From positions 1,674,001 through 1,738,000 of the forward strand of contig NZ_CP108882.1 in NCBI RefSeq assembly GCF_036347055.1: a stretch of 64,000 nt of DNA, in the 5' to 3' direction. The notes under the pieces were generated by a model that was not told where the DNA came from, searched no databases, and saw only the letters and a program-made list of their open reading frames with translations. Position numbers and translations under genes: made by a program. Each line of letters opens with the position of its first letter. Within the stretch, counting starts at the first letter, position 1. Positions 54,698-63,864 of the stretch are shown here, one piece after another. The DNA is from Streptomyces sp. NBC_00820. Its GTDB lineage: Bacteria; Actinomycetota; Actinomycetes; Streptomycetales; Streptomycetaceae.

Positions 54698-56206
54698 TCA
54701 CTCCCCCCACCACCACCGCAACATCCGCCGCCACACGCTCTCCCGCGGGGACGGCTCCGGGACCTGCGAAGTCACCGGCGGCCCCCCGGCAGCCGGCGGG
54801 TACGGGGGCCGGGGCAGCGGACGGGGCTCCGCCCCGGGCGCGGGAGGCGTCCGCAGGGCGCCGGTCTGCTGCCACGTGCCGCGCGGGGGCGGGACCGGCG
54901 AGGAACTCGGCGCCAGCTTCACGTCCTGCTGGGGCTTGGGATCGAAGCGCACCGGAAGGGCCACCAGGTGCCGGGAGGCGATCGACGAACGCCAGGCCAG
55001 CTCCGACTCCGCGCAGGCCAGCTGGACATCCGGCAGCCTGGTCAGCAGGGCGTCCACACCGACGTCGGCGACGGCACGGCCGATGTCCTGACCCGGGCAC
55101 TCGTGCGGGCCGCCGCCGAAGGCGAGGTGGGAGCGGTTGCCCATCATGTTGGCCCGGGGTTCGGGCCGGACGCGCGGGTCGGCGTTGCCCGGGGCGGGCG
55201 CGAAGAGCAGCCCGTCGCCCTTGCGGATGCGCTGGCCTCCCAGCTCCGCGTCCTGCTTGGCGTAGTAGCCGAGGACGGTGCTGAACGGCGGTTCGTCCCA
55301 CAGGGACTGCTCGATCGCCTCCGGCACGGTCATCTGCCCGCCGTTGAGCTGGGCGCGGAAGCCCGGCTCGGTGAGCACCATGCGCAGCGCGTTGGCGAGC
55401 AGGTTGGCGGTGGCCTCGTACGCCGCGAAGAGGACGAGGCGCAGGTGTTCGCGGACCTCGTCGTCACTGAGGCCGGCCGGGTGGGTGACGAGGTGCGAGG
55501 TGAAGTCGTCCTCGGGCCGGGCGCGGCGGCGGGTGGTGAGCCGGCTCAGCGCGTCCATCACGTACGCGTGGCTCTCGATGGCGGTCTCGGTGCCCTTGAG
55601 CGCGTCGCGGGCGGCCTGCACCATCCGGTCGTTGTACTCCTCGGGCATGCCGAGGATCTCGCACATGACCGCCATCGGCAGGTGCTCGGCGAACTGGGAG
55701 ACCAGATCGGCCCGGCCCTGCTCGCAGAAGCCGTTGACCAGCCCCTGGGTGTAGCGGCCGATGTGCCGGCGCAGGCCCCGGTGGTCGATGGTCGCCATGG
55801 CGGCGGTGACCGCCGCGCGCAGCCGCTGGTGCTCGTCGCCCTCGGCGTGCGAGCAGATGGGCTGCCAGGCGATGTGCGGCATCAGCGGGTGGTCGGGCTT
55901 GACCATGCCCTCCAGCAGCGGTGTCCAGACCCTGCTGTCGCGCGTGTACTGGGAGGGGCTGCGGACGAGCTGGAGGTTCTCGGCGTGCCCGAGGACGACC
56001 CACATCGGTACGTCGTCGTGCAGGAGCACGGGCGCCACCGGGCCGTACCGCTCGCGCAGCCGCTCGTAGAGGTCGCCCAGGTCCTCCGCCTCGGCGCCGT
56101 AGAGCCGGTGGAGTCCGCCGGGGCCGAGGCCGTGCGCCGGGCAGCCCGGCGGCGGTCCGGGCGCGGGGTCGTGGGTTCCGGTCAGGGAGGGAGATTCAGG
56201 CGTCAC
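54698..56206 (-). CDS. rarE: Conservon cytochrome P450 (CYP157-type, RarE-like)
   Basis: The 502-residue protein has the haem-binding loop HLAFGGGPHECPGQDIGRA and a P450 I-helix region AAYEATANLL. The usual ExxR of the K-helix is replaced: the segment reads EQSLWDEPPF. I recall this EQSLW variation for CYP157 members of S. coelicolor. The C-terminal 80 residues are an added Pro-rich tail ending RMLRWWWGE. As the last gene of the conservon it should work with the preceding RarABCD proteins. The reaction is unknown. Confidence 0.9.
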   Translation of the reverse strand: MTPESPSLTGTHDPAPGPPPGCPAHGLGPGGLHRLYGAEAEDLGDLYERLRERYGPVAPVLLHDDVPMWVVLGHAENLQLVRSPSQYTRDSRVWTPLLEGMVKPDHPLMPHIAWQPICSHAEGDEHQRLRAAVTAAMATIDHRGLRRHIGRYTQGLVNGFCEQGRADLVSQFAEHLPMAVMCEILGMPEEYNDRMVQAARDALKGTETAIESHAYVMDALSRLTTRRRARPEDDFTSHLVTHPAGLSDDEVREHLRLVLFAAYEATANLLANALRMVLTEPGFRAQLNGGQMTVPEAIEQSLWDEPPFSTVLGYYAKQDAELGGQRIRKGDGLLFAPAPGNADPRVRPEPRANMMGNRSHLAFGGGPHECPGQDIGRAVADVGVDALLTRLPDVQLACAESELAWRSSIASRHLVALPVRFDPKPQQDVKLAPSSSPVPPPRGTWQQTGALRTPPAPGAEPRPLPRPPYPPAAGGPPVTSQVPEPSPRESVWRRMLRWWWGE

Positions 56207-56276
56207 AGTGGTCGCTCCGGAACGAAGGAACGGATGGGACGGACGGGATGGACGGCATCGACGTCATGGACGGGGC

Positions 56277-56897
56277 TCAGGTGAGGGCGCCGGACAGCGC
56301 GAGCGAGTGCAGAAAGTGCATGAGGGTCATCAGCGCCTCCTTGCTGGAGGCGCGCCGCCGTACGTCGCACTCGACGATCGGGATCTCCGGGGCCAGGTCC
56401 AGCGCGGTACGCAGTTCCTCGACCGGGTAACGGGGCGCGTCCGGGAAGGAGTTGGTGGCGACGATGAAGGGCACGCCGCGTTCCTCCAGGCGGCCCATGA
56501 CGTCGAAGCTCACCTCCAGGCGCCGGGTGTCCACCAGGACCACCGCACCGAGCGCGCCCTCGAACAGGCCGTTCCACAGGAACCAGAAGCGCTCCTGGCC
56601 CGGGGTGCCGAACAGGTAGAGCACCAGCTTGTCGGTGATGCCGATGCGGCCGAAGTCCATGGCGACGGTGGTGGCCGTCTTGGATTCGGAGCCGTAGTTG
56701 TCGTCGACCCCGATGCCGGCCTGGGTCATGGTCTCCTCGGTGGTCAGCGGTCTGATGTCGCTGACGGACCCGACCATGGTGGTCTTGCCGACGCCGAAGC
56801 CGCCCACGATCACGATCTTCACGGCGGCCTGGGCCGTGTGCGGGAGCTGGTCCTCGGTGCGTGGGCCGGGGATGGTGTCAGAGCCGTTGAAGTCCAT
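56277..56897 (-). CDS. rarD: Conservon GTPase (CvnD/RarD)
   Basis: The 206-residue Ras-like protein has the P-loop VGGFGVGKTTMVGS, G2-like TEETMTQAG, G3 FGTPGQERF, and a modified G4 (VATNSFPDAP instead of NKxD). It should bind GTP and be part of a membrane-associated complex with a histidine-kinase-like partner. Its start overlaps the end of the DUF742 gene by 20 bases. Confidence 0.92.
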   Translation of the reverse strand: MDFNGSDTIPGPRTEDQLPHTAQAAVKIVIVGGFGVGKTTMVGSVSDIRPLTTEETMTQAGIGVDDNYGSESKTATTVAMDFGRIGITDKLVLYLFGTPGQERFWFLWNGLFEGALGAVVLVDTRRLEVSFDVMGRLEERGVPFIVATNSFPDAPRYPVEELRTALDLAPEIPIVECDVRRRASSKEALMTLMHFLHSLALSGALT

Positions 56898-57291
56898 GCA
56901 TCACCGCTTCGAGGAGAGAACGGTCGGGGAGCGTCTGCCGCACGATCGGCGCGCGCGCCTGCACCAGTTCGGCCGTGATCAGCTCGGTGATCAGTACGGT
57001 CATCGCACTGAAGGGCAGGTTCAGATAGGCCGACAGCTCGGCCACGGACAGCGGGGCGGCGCAGAGCCGGAGCACGGCCGCCTGCTCGGGGGTGCCGGAC
57101 GGCGGCGGCGTGGAGCGCGCCACGATCAGGGTCACCAGGTCGAGTTCCGCCCGTGCGCCGTCGGCGAGGCCCGTGATGGCGTACAGCCGCTCGGGGTTCC
57201 TGGGTTCCGGGTCGCCGTCGCCCTGCCGGAGGGCCGGTGGTGGCGGTGCCGGCTCCTTCGGCGGGCGCCGTTTGCGTCGGGGCGGGGTCAT
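56878..57291 (-). CDS. rarC: DUF742 protein of the conservon (CvnC/RarC)
   Basis: The 137-residue protein begins with a basic Pro-rich stretch (MTPPRRKRRPPKEPAPPPP) and has the DUF742 winged-helix-like core: LYAITGLADGARAELDLVTLIVAR, LCAAPLSVAELSAYLNLPFSAMTVLI, and the C-terminal LLEAVMHGLQRL. It is thought to be a scaffold in the complex. The start overlaps the roadblock gene stop (ATGA). Confidence 0.92.
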   Translation of the reverse strand: MTPPRRKRRPPKEPAPPPPALRQGDGDPEPRNPERLYAITGLADGARAELDLVTLIVARSTPPPSGTPEQAAVLRLCAAPLSVAELSAYLNLPFSAMTVLITELITAELVQARAPIVRQTLPDRSLLEAVMHGLQRL

Positions 57292-57692
57292 ACGGTCTGC
57301 CCGTTCCGCCGGGGCGGACTGGTGAGGTGGGCGCCGATCCGGACGACGAGGTCGCGCATCATGCCGCTCATCCGGCCCGGTTCGCACGTCACGTCGGCGA
57401 GCACCGCCAGGTAGGCGTTGGCGCCGGCGGACATGAGGTAGAAGTAGCCGCCGTCGATCTCGATGACGACGAGTTTCATCTCCCCGGTGCCCGGGATCTC
57501 CTGGGCGACCGCGCCGGCCAGGCTCTGCACGCCCGCGCAGGCGGCGGCCACCCGGTCGGCGGCGTCGGGGTCGCCGCCGTAGCGGGCGATGCGCAGCCCG
57601 TCGGCGGACAGGACCACGATCATCTGGATACCCGGCACTCCGTCGTTGAGCTGCTTGAGCATCCAGTCGAAGTTGCCTCGCTGCTGGATCAC
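57288..57692 (-). CDS. rarB: Roadblock/LC7 protein of the conservon (CvnB/RarB)
   Basis: The 134-residue protein has the roadblock/LC7 domain typical of MglB-like GTPase regulators: NFDWMLKQLNDGVPGIQMIVVLSADGLRIA, AAACAGVQSLAGAVA and VVIEIDGGYFYLMSAG. It likely regulates the conservon GTPase. The GTG at 57692 overlaps the RarA stop (GTGA). Confidence 0.92.
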   Translation of the reverse strand: MIQQRGNFDWMLKQLNDGVPGIQMIVVLSADGLRIARYGGDPDAADRVAAACAGVQSLAGAVAQEIPGTGEMKLVVIEIDGGYFYLMSAGANAYLAVLADVTCEPGRMSGMMRDLVVRIGAHLTSPPRRNGQTV

Positions 57693-59335
57693 TTGAGATC
57701 CCCCTCGTCGCCGGCCTCCGTGTCGGCCGAGTCGTTGATCAGGTGCAGGTACGCTGTCGGGTTGCGGGTGAAGTCGGTCGGTGAGACGTCCTCGGGCATG
57801 CCCTTCTTCAGGCCCTCCCAGAACGCGTCGACCCACAGTCCCGGCTCCCGGTCCATCAGCTTCTGGCGCTCGGGGTCGACCTCGGGCTCCGGCTCGGGTT
57901 CCGGCTTGTACTGGGACCAGACGGTCGGGTTGCCCTCGCGTTCGGCGCGCTCGATGGCGGCCTGTTCGGCGTAGCGCTGGCTGAGCGGGGTCTTCACCCG
58001 GCTGCGGCGCTGCGGCAGACCTCCGGCCGTCCACTCGGTGACCTCGGGGACGTCGTCCTCCATGGAGATCCCGGCTGGGATGCGGGGGCTGGTGGGGCGG
58101 CGCTTCTTGGGCGGGCGCTTGGGGCCTTCCACCGCGCCGAGTTCGGGGATCGGCACGGCGGTGGCACCGATGCCGTGGGCGGCGCCGACACCCGGCTCGG
58201 TGGTGGTCATGACGCGCGGCACGATGAGGATCGCGCGCACGCCGCCGTAGGCGGAGGCGCGCAGCGAGACCTCCATGTCGAAGGAGGAGCACAGCCGGCC
58301 GACGACGGCGAGGCCGAGGCGCGGGTTCTCACCGAGGTTCTGCGCGTCGTCGCCCGCCTTGGCGTCCTCGATCATCTTCTCGATGCGGGCGCGGGACTCC
58401 TCGTTGAGGCTGACGCCGGCGTCCTCGATCTCGATGGCGATGCCGGTCTGCACCTCGACGGCGGTGACGTGCACCTTGGTCGAGGGCGGGGAGTAGCGCG
58501 TGGCGTTGTCGAGGAGTTCGGCCGCCGCGTGGATGACCGGTTCGACGGCGGTGCCCTTGATGTTGATGTTGACGATGGAGCTGAGGTCGATGCGCCGGTA
58601 CTCCAGGATCCGGGACATCGCGCCGCGCAGCACGCTGTACAGGGAGACGGGCAGCGGCCACTGACGGCCGGGGCGGCCGCCGCCGAGGACGGAGATGGAG
58701 TCGGCGAGGCGGCCGATCAGCGCGGTGCCGTGGTCGATGCGCAGCAGGTCGTCGAAGACCTCGGGGTTGCGCCCGTGGTCCTCCTCCATCTCGCGGAGTT
58801 CCTTGGCCTGCTGGTGGACGATGGCCTGGACGCGGCGGGCGATGCTGACGAAGGACCGCTCGGTGGCGTCGCGCATCGAGATCTCGTGGTCCACACCGCG
58901 CAGCGCGGTGCGCAGCAGGTCACGCTGGGAGTCGGGGAGATGGCACAGCTCGGGGTCCCGGTCGAGGACGTTCAGCATCACCTCTCTGAGCGATTCCCCG
59001 GCGCGCAGCCGGAACAGCGCGGTGGGCAGGATCTCGGTGCCGAGACGGACGATCTCCGCATCGTGGGCAGCGAGGCGGTGCTCCAGATACGCGGTGTGCC
59101 GGGCGTGCTCGGTCCGGACCTCGCGCAGCCGGCGGCCGCGGCGGGCGGTCTCGGCCGCCGTGACGAGGACCAGCAGCGTGGCGACGGCCCCGCAGCAGCC
59201 GACGGCGACCCGGGCGGGCCCCGCCACGAGGGCGACGGCCACCCCGGTCGCCGCGGCCATCAATATGGCAGGGGGCAACAACACACGCGCATAGGGACGT
59301 TCACGGCCACCGGGAGGCTTTTGAACACTCACCAT
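57689..59335 (-). CDS. rarA: Conservon histidine-kinase-like membrane protein (CvnA/RarA)
   Basis: The 548-residue protein starts with two transmembrane helices (VLLPPAILMAAATGVAVALVA and AVGCCGAVATLLVLVTA). A helical segment and an HATPase_c domain follow, with AAELLDNATRYSPP, EDAGVSLNEESRARI and LGLAVVGRLCSSFDMEV. The C-terminal 150 residues are charged and Pro-rich, with the tail NPTVWSQYKPEPEPEPEVD. I recall the syntenic set as rarABCDE (cvn9) of S. coelicolor, linked to morphological control. The ATG at 59335 has GAAGG upstream. Confidence 0.93.
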   Translation of the reverse strand: MVSVQKPPGGRERPYARVLLPPAILMAAATGVAVALVAGPARVAVGCCGAVATLLVLVTAAETARRGRRLREVRTEHARHTAYLEHRLAAHDAEIVRLGTEILPTALFRLRAGESLREVMLNVLDRDPELCHLPDSQRDLLRTALRGVDHEISMRDATERSFVSIARRVQAIVHQQAKELREMEEDHGRNPEVFDDLLRIDHGTALIGRLADSISVLGGGRPGRQWPLPVSLYSVLRGAMSRILEYRRIDLSSIVNINIKGTAVEPVIHAAAELLDNATRYSPPSTKVHVTAVEVQTGIAIEIEDAGVSLNEESRARIEKMIEDAKAGDDAQNLGENPRLGLAVVGRLCSSFDMEVSLRASAYGGVRAILIVPRVMTTTEPGVGAAHGIGATAVPIPELGAVEGPKRPPKKRRPTSPRIPAGISMEDDVPEVTEWTAGGLPQRRSRVKTPLSQRYAEQAAIERAEREGNPTVWSQYKPEPEPEPEVDPERQKLMDREPGLWVDAFWEGLKKGMPEDVSPTDFTRNPTAYLHLINDSADTEAGDEGDLK

Positions 59336-59579
59336 GGATGCCTTCTGAGACGAAATCGGCTGGGTGTCGGCGGATCTTCCGCCCGTTTGGGAACAGACGC
59401 ACGAATTCACCTCAACTCGGTGCGTCGCGGGCGAGCTTAGTCCGACCGGATCAACGTCATGTCACATTCGGCAACCCTCTGAAATCGCCCCAACAACAGG
59501 AGTACCCTCAACTCCATTTACACGCAGGGCACTTGCTCGAACACGTCAAGTAGCGACGAGCGGGCAGACGAAAGACCGA

Positions 59580-59608
59580 CGGCCCTCCCCCGACAAGGAG
59601 AAGGGCCG
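59580..59608 (-). terminator. Terminator after the Ski2-like helicase gene
   Basis: CGGCCCT and AGGGCCG form a 7-bp stem with a 15-base loop, 16 bases past the helicase stop. The rest of the 288-base gap (59336-59623) precedes rarA; its middle, about 59480-59560, is unusually AT-rich and could hold the rarA promoter. Confidence 0.6.
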
Positions 59609-59623
59609 CCGGTCCTGAAACCG

Positions 59624-62434
59624 TCACCCCACCGACGAGTAGGCGACAACACCCCGCAGCAACTGGGCAACAGCCTTACGGGCGTTCTTCGCCACGGTCG
59701 AACCCTCCGTGACCGGCGCCGCCGCCGCGATCTGCCCGAGTACGTCGATCACCTGCTTGGTCCACCGCACGAAGTCGCCCGCGGGCATCTCCGCCTCGCG
59801 CAGCACCTCGTCGAGCCCCTTGCCGGAGGCCCACTCGTACGCGGCCCAGGCGAACCCGAGATCCGGCTCCCGCTGACCCACGCCCTCGGTCTGGTTGATA
59901 CGGAAGTCCTCCTCCAGGGCGTCGAGACGACCCCAGATCCGCACCATCTCGCCGAGCGCCGCCTTCGCGTTGCCCGAGGGCAGCTTGGGCGCCATCGCGT
60001 CGTCGCTGACCCGGGCCTCGTACACCAGCGCCGAGACACAGGCGGCGAGTTCGGCCGGGCCGAGTCCCTCCCAGACACCCTCGCGCAGGCATTCGCTGGC
60101 GAGCAGGTCGAGTTCGCCGTAGAGCCGGGCGAGCCGCTTGCCGTGCTCGGTGACCTCGTCGCCGCGCAGGTAGTCCAGCTCGGTCAGCAGGGCGACGATA
60201 CGGTCGAAGGTCCGCGCGATGGTGTTGGTACGGCCCTCGATCCGCCGCTCCAGCTGCGAGGTGTCGCGCATCAGCCGGTGGTAGCGCTCGGCCCAGCGGG
60301 CGTGGTCCTCGCGGTCGTCGCAGCCGTGGCAGGGGTGGGCGCGGATCTCGGTGCGCAGCCGGGAGATCTCGCGGTCGTCGGCCGCCTGCGACCGCTTCTT
60401 GCGGGCCCGCTCGGGCGGGATGTGCCCGGCCTTGGTGCGCAGCGCGGAGGCGAGGTCCCGGCGGGACTGCGGCGAGCGCGGGTTGAAGGCCTTCGGGATC
60501 CGCATCCGGTCCAGCGGCTCGACCGGGACGGGGAAGTCGATGGCCGCCAGCCGCTTGACCTGCCGGTCGGCGGTGAGCACCAGGGGGCGCGGCCCGTCGT
60601 GGTGGTCGAAGCCGCGGTGGCCGTCGGAACGGCCGGCGGACAGCCCGGGGTCGAGGACGAGGGCGAGGCCCGCGTACTTGCCGGCCGGCACGTGGATGAC
60701 GTCGCCCGGCTTGAGCTTCTCCAGCGCGACGGCGGACTCCGCGCGGCGCTCGGAGGCGCCCTGCCGGGCCAGCTCGGTCTCCCGGTCCTTCAGCTCGCGG
60801 CGCAGCCGCGCGTACTCCTCGAAATCGCCGAGGTGGCAGGTCATGGAGGCCTTGTAGCCCTCCAGGCCCTCCTCGTTGCGCTGCACCTGCCGGGAGATCC
60901 CGACGACCGACTTGTCGGCCTGGAACTGCGCGAAGGAGGTCTCCAGCAGCTCGCGCGAGCGGTGCCGCCCGAACTGCTCGGTCAGGTTGACCGCCATGTT
61001 GTACGACGGCTTGAAGCTGGAGCGCAGCGGATACGTGCGCGTACCCGCCAGTCCGGCCAGGTGCTCCGGGCTCATGCCCCGCTGCCACAGCACGACCGCG
61101 TGGCCCTCGACGTCGATGCCGCGCCGCCCCGCACGGCCGGTGAGCTGCGTGTACTCGCCGGGGGTGACGTCGGCGTGCTGCTCGCCGTTCCACTTGACGA
61201 GCTTTTCCATCACGACCGAGCGGGCGGGCATGTTGATGCCGAGCGCGAGCGTCTCGGTGGCGAAGACGGCCTTCACCAGGCCGCGCACGAACAGCTCCTC
61301 GACGACCTCCTTGAAGGTGGGGAGCATGCCGGCGTGGTGGGAGGCGATGCCGCGCTCCAGGCCCTCCAGCCACTCGTAGTAACCGAGGACGTGCAGGTCC
61401 TCGGTCGGGATGGAGGCGGTGCGCTCCTCGACCAGGGCGCGGACCTGCTCGCGCTCGTCCTCGTCGTTGAGCCGCAGGCCCGCGTACATGCACTGCTGGA
61501 CGGCGGCCTCGCAGCCGGCGCGGCTGAAGATGAAGGTGATCGCGGGCAGCAGGCCCTCGGCGTCGAGGCGCTCGATGACCTCGGGCCGGCTGGGCGTCCA
61601 CACGCGCGAGCGCTGCCGGCGCTCACGCTCACGGTCGGCCTCACGCATGGCGCGGCCGCGCCGGCGGTCCTGGTACGACGGCCGGGTGGCCTCCATGCGG
61701 GCGAGCCGGGCGAGGTCGGGGTTGACGGCCTTCTTGTGGCCCTCGCCCTCCTCGAACAGGTCGTACATCCGGCGCCCGGCGAGCACGTGCTGGAACAGCG
61801 GCACGGGCCGGTGCTCGGAGACGATCACCTCGGTGTCACCGCGGACGGTGTCCAGCCAGTCGCCGAACTCCTCGGCGTTGGACACGGTCGCGGACAGTGA
61901 CACCAGGGTCACCGACTCGGGCAGATGGATGATCACTTCCTCCCAGACCGCGCCCCGGAAGCGGTCGGAGAGGTAGTGCACCTCGTCCATGACCACGTAG
62001 CCGAGGCCGAGGAGGGTCTGGGAACCGGCGTAGAGCATGTTCCGCAGCACCTCGGTGGTCATCACGACCACCGGGGCGTCGGCGTTCACACTGTTGTCGC
62101 CGGTGAGGAGGCCGACCTTGTCGGCGCCGTAGCGGCGGCACAGGTCGGCGTACTTCTGGTTCGACAGCGCCTTGATGGGTGTCGTGTAGAAGCACTTCTT
62201 GCCCTGTTCCAGGGCCAGGTGGACGGCGAACTCGCCCACGATCGTCTTGCCGGAACCGGTGGGGGCGGCCACCAGCACGCCCTTCCCGCCCTCGAGTGCC
62301 TTACAGGCTTCGACCTGGAAGTCGTCGAGGCCGAAGTCGTACATCTCGCGGAAGGGCGCGAGCGCCGTGGCCTGCTCGGCTGCCCGCGCACGGGACGCCG
62401 CGTACCGCTCGGCCGGTGAGAGGTCCTCTGTCAT
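59624..62434 (-). CDS. helY: Ski2-like DEAD/DEAH RNA helicase (HelY-like)
   Basis: The 936-residue protein has helicase motifs I (LVAAPTGSGKTIVGEF), Ia (PIKALSNQKY), II (DEVHYL, in place of DEAH), III (LSATVSN) and VI (QLTGRAGRRGID). A Ski2-type C-terminal region follows: the arch-like segment (residues about 560-720) and a C-terminal helical domain (AYEWASGKGLDEVLREAEMPAGDFVRWTKQ, a DSHCT-like region). It probably unwinds RNA in decay or ribosome-related turnover. The ATG at 62434 begins MTEDLSPAERY. I recall HelY as the mycobacterial name. Confidence 0.93.
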   Translation of the reverse strand: MTEDLSPAERYAASRARAAEQATALAPFREMYDFGLDDFQVEACKALEGGKGVLVAAPTGSGKTIVGEFAVHLALEQGKKCFYTTPIKALSNQKYADLCRRYGADKVGLLTGDNSVNADAPVVVMTTEVLRNMLYAGSQTLLGLGYVVMDEVHYLSDRFRGAVWEEVIIHLPESVTLVSLSATVSNAEEFGDWLDTVRGDTEVIVSEHRPVPLFQHVLAGRRMYDLFEEGEGHKKAVNPDLARLARMEATRPSYQDRRRGRAMREADRERERRQRSRVWTPSRPEVIERLDAEGLLPAITFIFSRAGCEAAVQQCMYAGLRLNDEDEREQVRALVEERTASIPTEDLHVLGYYEWLEGLERGIASHHAGMLPTFKEVVEELFVRGLVKAVFATETLALGINMPARSVVMEKLVKWNGEQHADVTPGEYTQLTGRAGRRGIDVEGHAVVLWQRGMSPEHLAGLAGTRTYPLRSSFKPSYNMAVNLTEQFGRHRSRELLETSFAQFQADKSVVGISRQVQRNEEGLEGYKASMTCHLGDFEEYARLRRELKDRETELARQGASERRAESAVALEKLKPGDVIHVPAGKYAGLALVLDPGLSAGRSDGHRGFDHHDGPRPLVLTADRQVKRLAAIDFPVPVEPLDRMRIPKAFNPRSPQSRRDLASALRTKAGHIPPERARKKRSQAADDREISRLRTEIRAHPCHGCDDREDHARWAERYHRLMRDTSQLERRIEGRTNTIARTFDRIVALLTELDYLRGDEVTEHGKRLARLYGELDLLASECLREGVWEGLGPAELAACVSALVYEARVSDDAMAPKLPSGNAKAALGEMVRIWGRLDALEEDFRINQTEGVGQREPDLGFAWAAYEWASGKGLDEVLREAEMPAGDFVRWTKQVIDVLGQIAAAAPVTEGSTVAKNARKAVAQLLRGVVAYSSVG

Positions 62435-62510
62435 CGTGCTTTCGAGACTACCGGGCCTCGCCGACATCGGGACGATCATTATCGGGAAGTCGGCTGATCG
62501 GGGAACACGG

Positions 62511-62539
62511 ATGCCCCCTCCCGGGCGGGAGGGGGGCAT
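62511..62539 (-). terminator. Terminator downstream of tatC
   Basis: ATGCCCCCTCCC and GGGAGGGGGGCAT can pair over 12 bp with one bulge around a 4-base GGGC loop, 52 bases past the tatC stop. Confidence 0.6.
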
Positions 62540-62590
62540 CGTGCGCTTTCGGGTGGACCGCGTGCCGACCGGGTGAACGGTCAGGCCGGG

Positions 62591-63538
62591 TCAGGTCACG
62601 TCGTCGAAGTCGTCGACCCGGTCCCCGCTCGCCTGCCCGGGCAGGGCCCGGCTCGCCGAGACGGGCTCGACAGCCCCGACGCCCTCGGGAGTGAGGTCAA
62701 GCTCGGAGGCCTCGTCGTCGTCCAGGGCCGCGTCGTCGCGGCGGCGCCGGCGCTTGTCGTTCAGCAGCGAGAAGGCGACCGCGCCGAAGTACAGCACCCA
62801 GATCGGTCCGGCGAGCGCCAGCATGGACAGCGGGTCCGTGCTCGGCGTGGCGACGGCCGCGAAGACCGTGATGCCGAGGATCATGCCGCGCCACCAGCCG
62901 AGCATCCGCCTGCCGGTCAGCACCCCGGTGAGATTGAGCATGACCAGGAGCAGGGGCAGCTCGAAGGAGAGGCCGAAGACGATCACCATGCGGGTGACCA
63001 GCTGGAGCAGGTCGTCGAGCGGCAGCAGGTTCTTGATGTCGCCGTTCGGCGTGAAGTCGATCAGCACCTTCGCGGTGGTGGGCAGCACCTTGTACGCGAA
63101 GAAGGCACCGGCGAAGAACAGCGGAGCGCCCGTGAAGACGAAGGCGTAGGCGTACTTCTTCTCGTGCCGGTGCAGACCGGGCGCGACGAAGGCCCACAGC
63201 TGGTACAGCCAGATCGGCGACGCGATCACGACGCCCGCCATCAGCGAGACCTGGAGAGCCAGCGTGAACGGGGCGAGGAGACCATTGATCGTGATCTCCG
63301 CGCACTGCTTCTGGTTCGATGACTTCGCCAGCTGCGCGAAGGTCTGCTGGCAACCGACCGAGTCGAGGATCGGCTTGGTCAGGAAGTTGATGATGTCGTT
63401 GTAGAAGAAGGCGGCGACGACCGTCACGACGACGATCGCCAGCATGGCCTTCGCGAGCCGGTTGCGGAGCTCACGAAGGTGATCCGCGAGGGGCATCCGC
63501 CCCTCGGGATCTCTCTCCTGGCGGGCAGGCTTCGGCAA
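62591..63538 (-). CDS. tatC: Twin-arginine translocase subunit TatC
   Basis: TatC binds RR signal peptides and forms the core receptor of the Tat translocase. The 315-residue protein has six transmembrane helices (for example AMLAIVVVTVVAAFFY, VSLMAGVVIASPIWLYQLWAFV) and the conserved ELRNRL N-terminal segment and FGLSFELPLLLVML. The TTG at 63538 is the only start that keeps the full N-terminus in frame (MPKPARQERDPEGRMPL); an internal ATG at about 63496 would shorten it. tatA lies 47 bases upstream. The acidic C-terminal tail is long. Confidence 0.96.
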   Translation of the reverse strand: MPKPARQERDPEGRMPLADHLRELRNRLAKAMLAIVVVTVVAAFFYNDIINFLTKPILDSVGCQQTFAQLAKSSNQKQCAEITINGLLAPFTLALQVSLMAGVVIASPIWLYQLWAFVAPGLHRHEKKYAYAFVFTGAPLFFAGAFFAYKVLPTTAKVLIDFTPNGDIKNLLPLDDLLQLVTRMVIVFGLSFELPLLLVMLNLTGVLTGRRMLGWWRGMILGITVFAAVATPSTDPLSMLALAGPIWVLYFGAVAFSLLNDKRRRRRDDAALDDDEASELDLTPEGVGAVEPVSASRALPGQASGDRVDDFDDVT

Positions 63539-63585
63539 CCCACGTCCTCATCTCATGCGGCAGGCCGGGTCTTCCCGGCCCTGCG

Positions 63586-63864
63586 TCAGCGCTGGGTGGT
63601 GTCCGTCGGCTCGTTGACCGGCCGCGAGCTGGTCACGTCGCCGGGGGCCGCCTGGATGGTGCGCTGGGCCCCGGGCTGCTCGTTGGAGCTGGGGGGCTGG
63701 GCGGAGGAATTGCCCTCTTCCTTCATCGCCTTGGCCTCGCTCTTGAGGATGCGCGCGGACTTGCCGAGCGAGCGGGCCATGTCCGGAAGCTTCTTCGCGC
63801 CGAACAGCAGGATGATGACGACGAGGATGAGAATGATCTCGGGGGCTCCGAGCCTTCCGAACAT
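63586..63864 (-). CDS. tatA: Twin-arginine translocase subunit TatA
   Basis: The 92-residue protein is a typical TatA: N-terminal helix [31 protein letters not shown] with the conserved FG-KLP hinge, an amphipathic helix, then a disordered Ser/Gln/Thr-rich tail. It forms the Tat pore. The ATG at 63864 begins MFGRLGAPE. The window ends 136 bases upstream. Secreted proteins with RR signals nearby (for example the GHL10 hydrolase) would use it. Confidence 0.96.
   Translation of the reverse strand: MFGRLGAPEIILILVVIILLFGAKKLPDMARSLGKSARILKSEAKAMKEEGNSSAQPPSSNEQPGAQRTIQAAPGDVTSSRPVNEPTDTTQR

Noticed and set aside
60143..61900. 585-codon plus-strand frame opposite the helicase gene
   Set aside because: Shadow frame; the minus strand carries clear helicase motifs.
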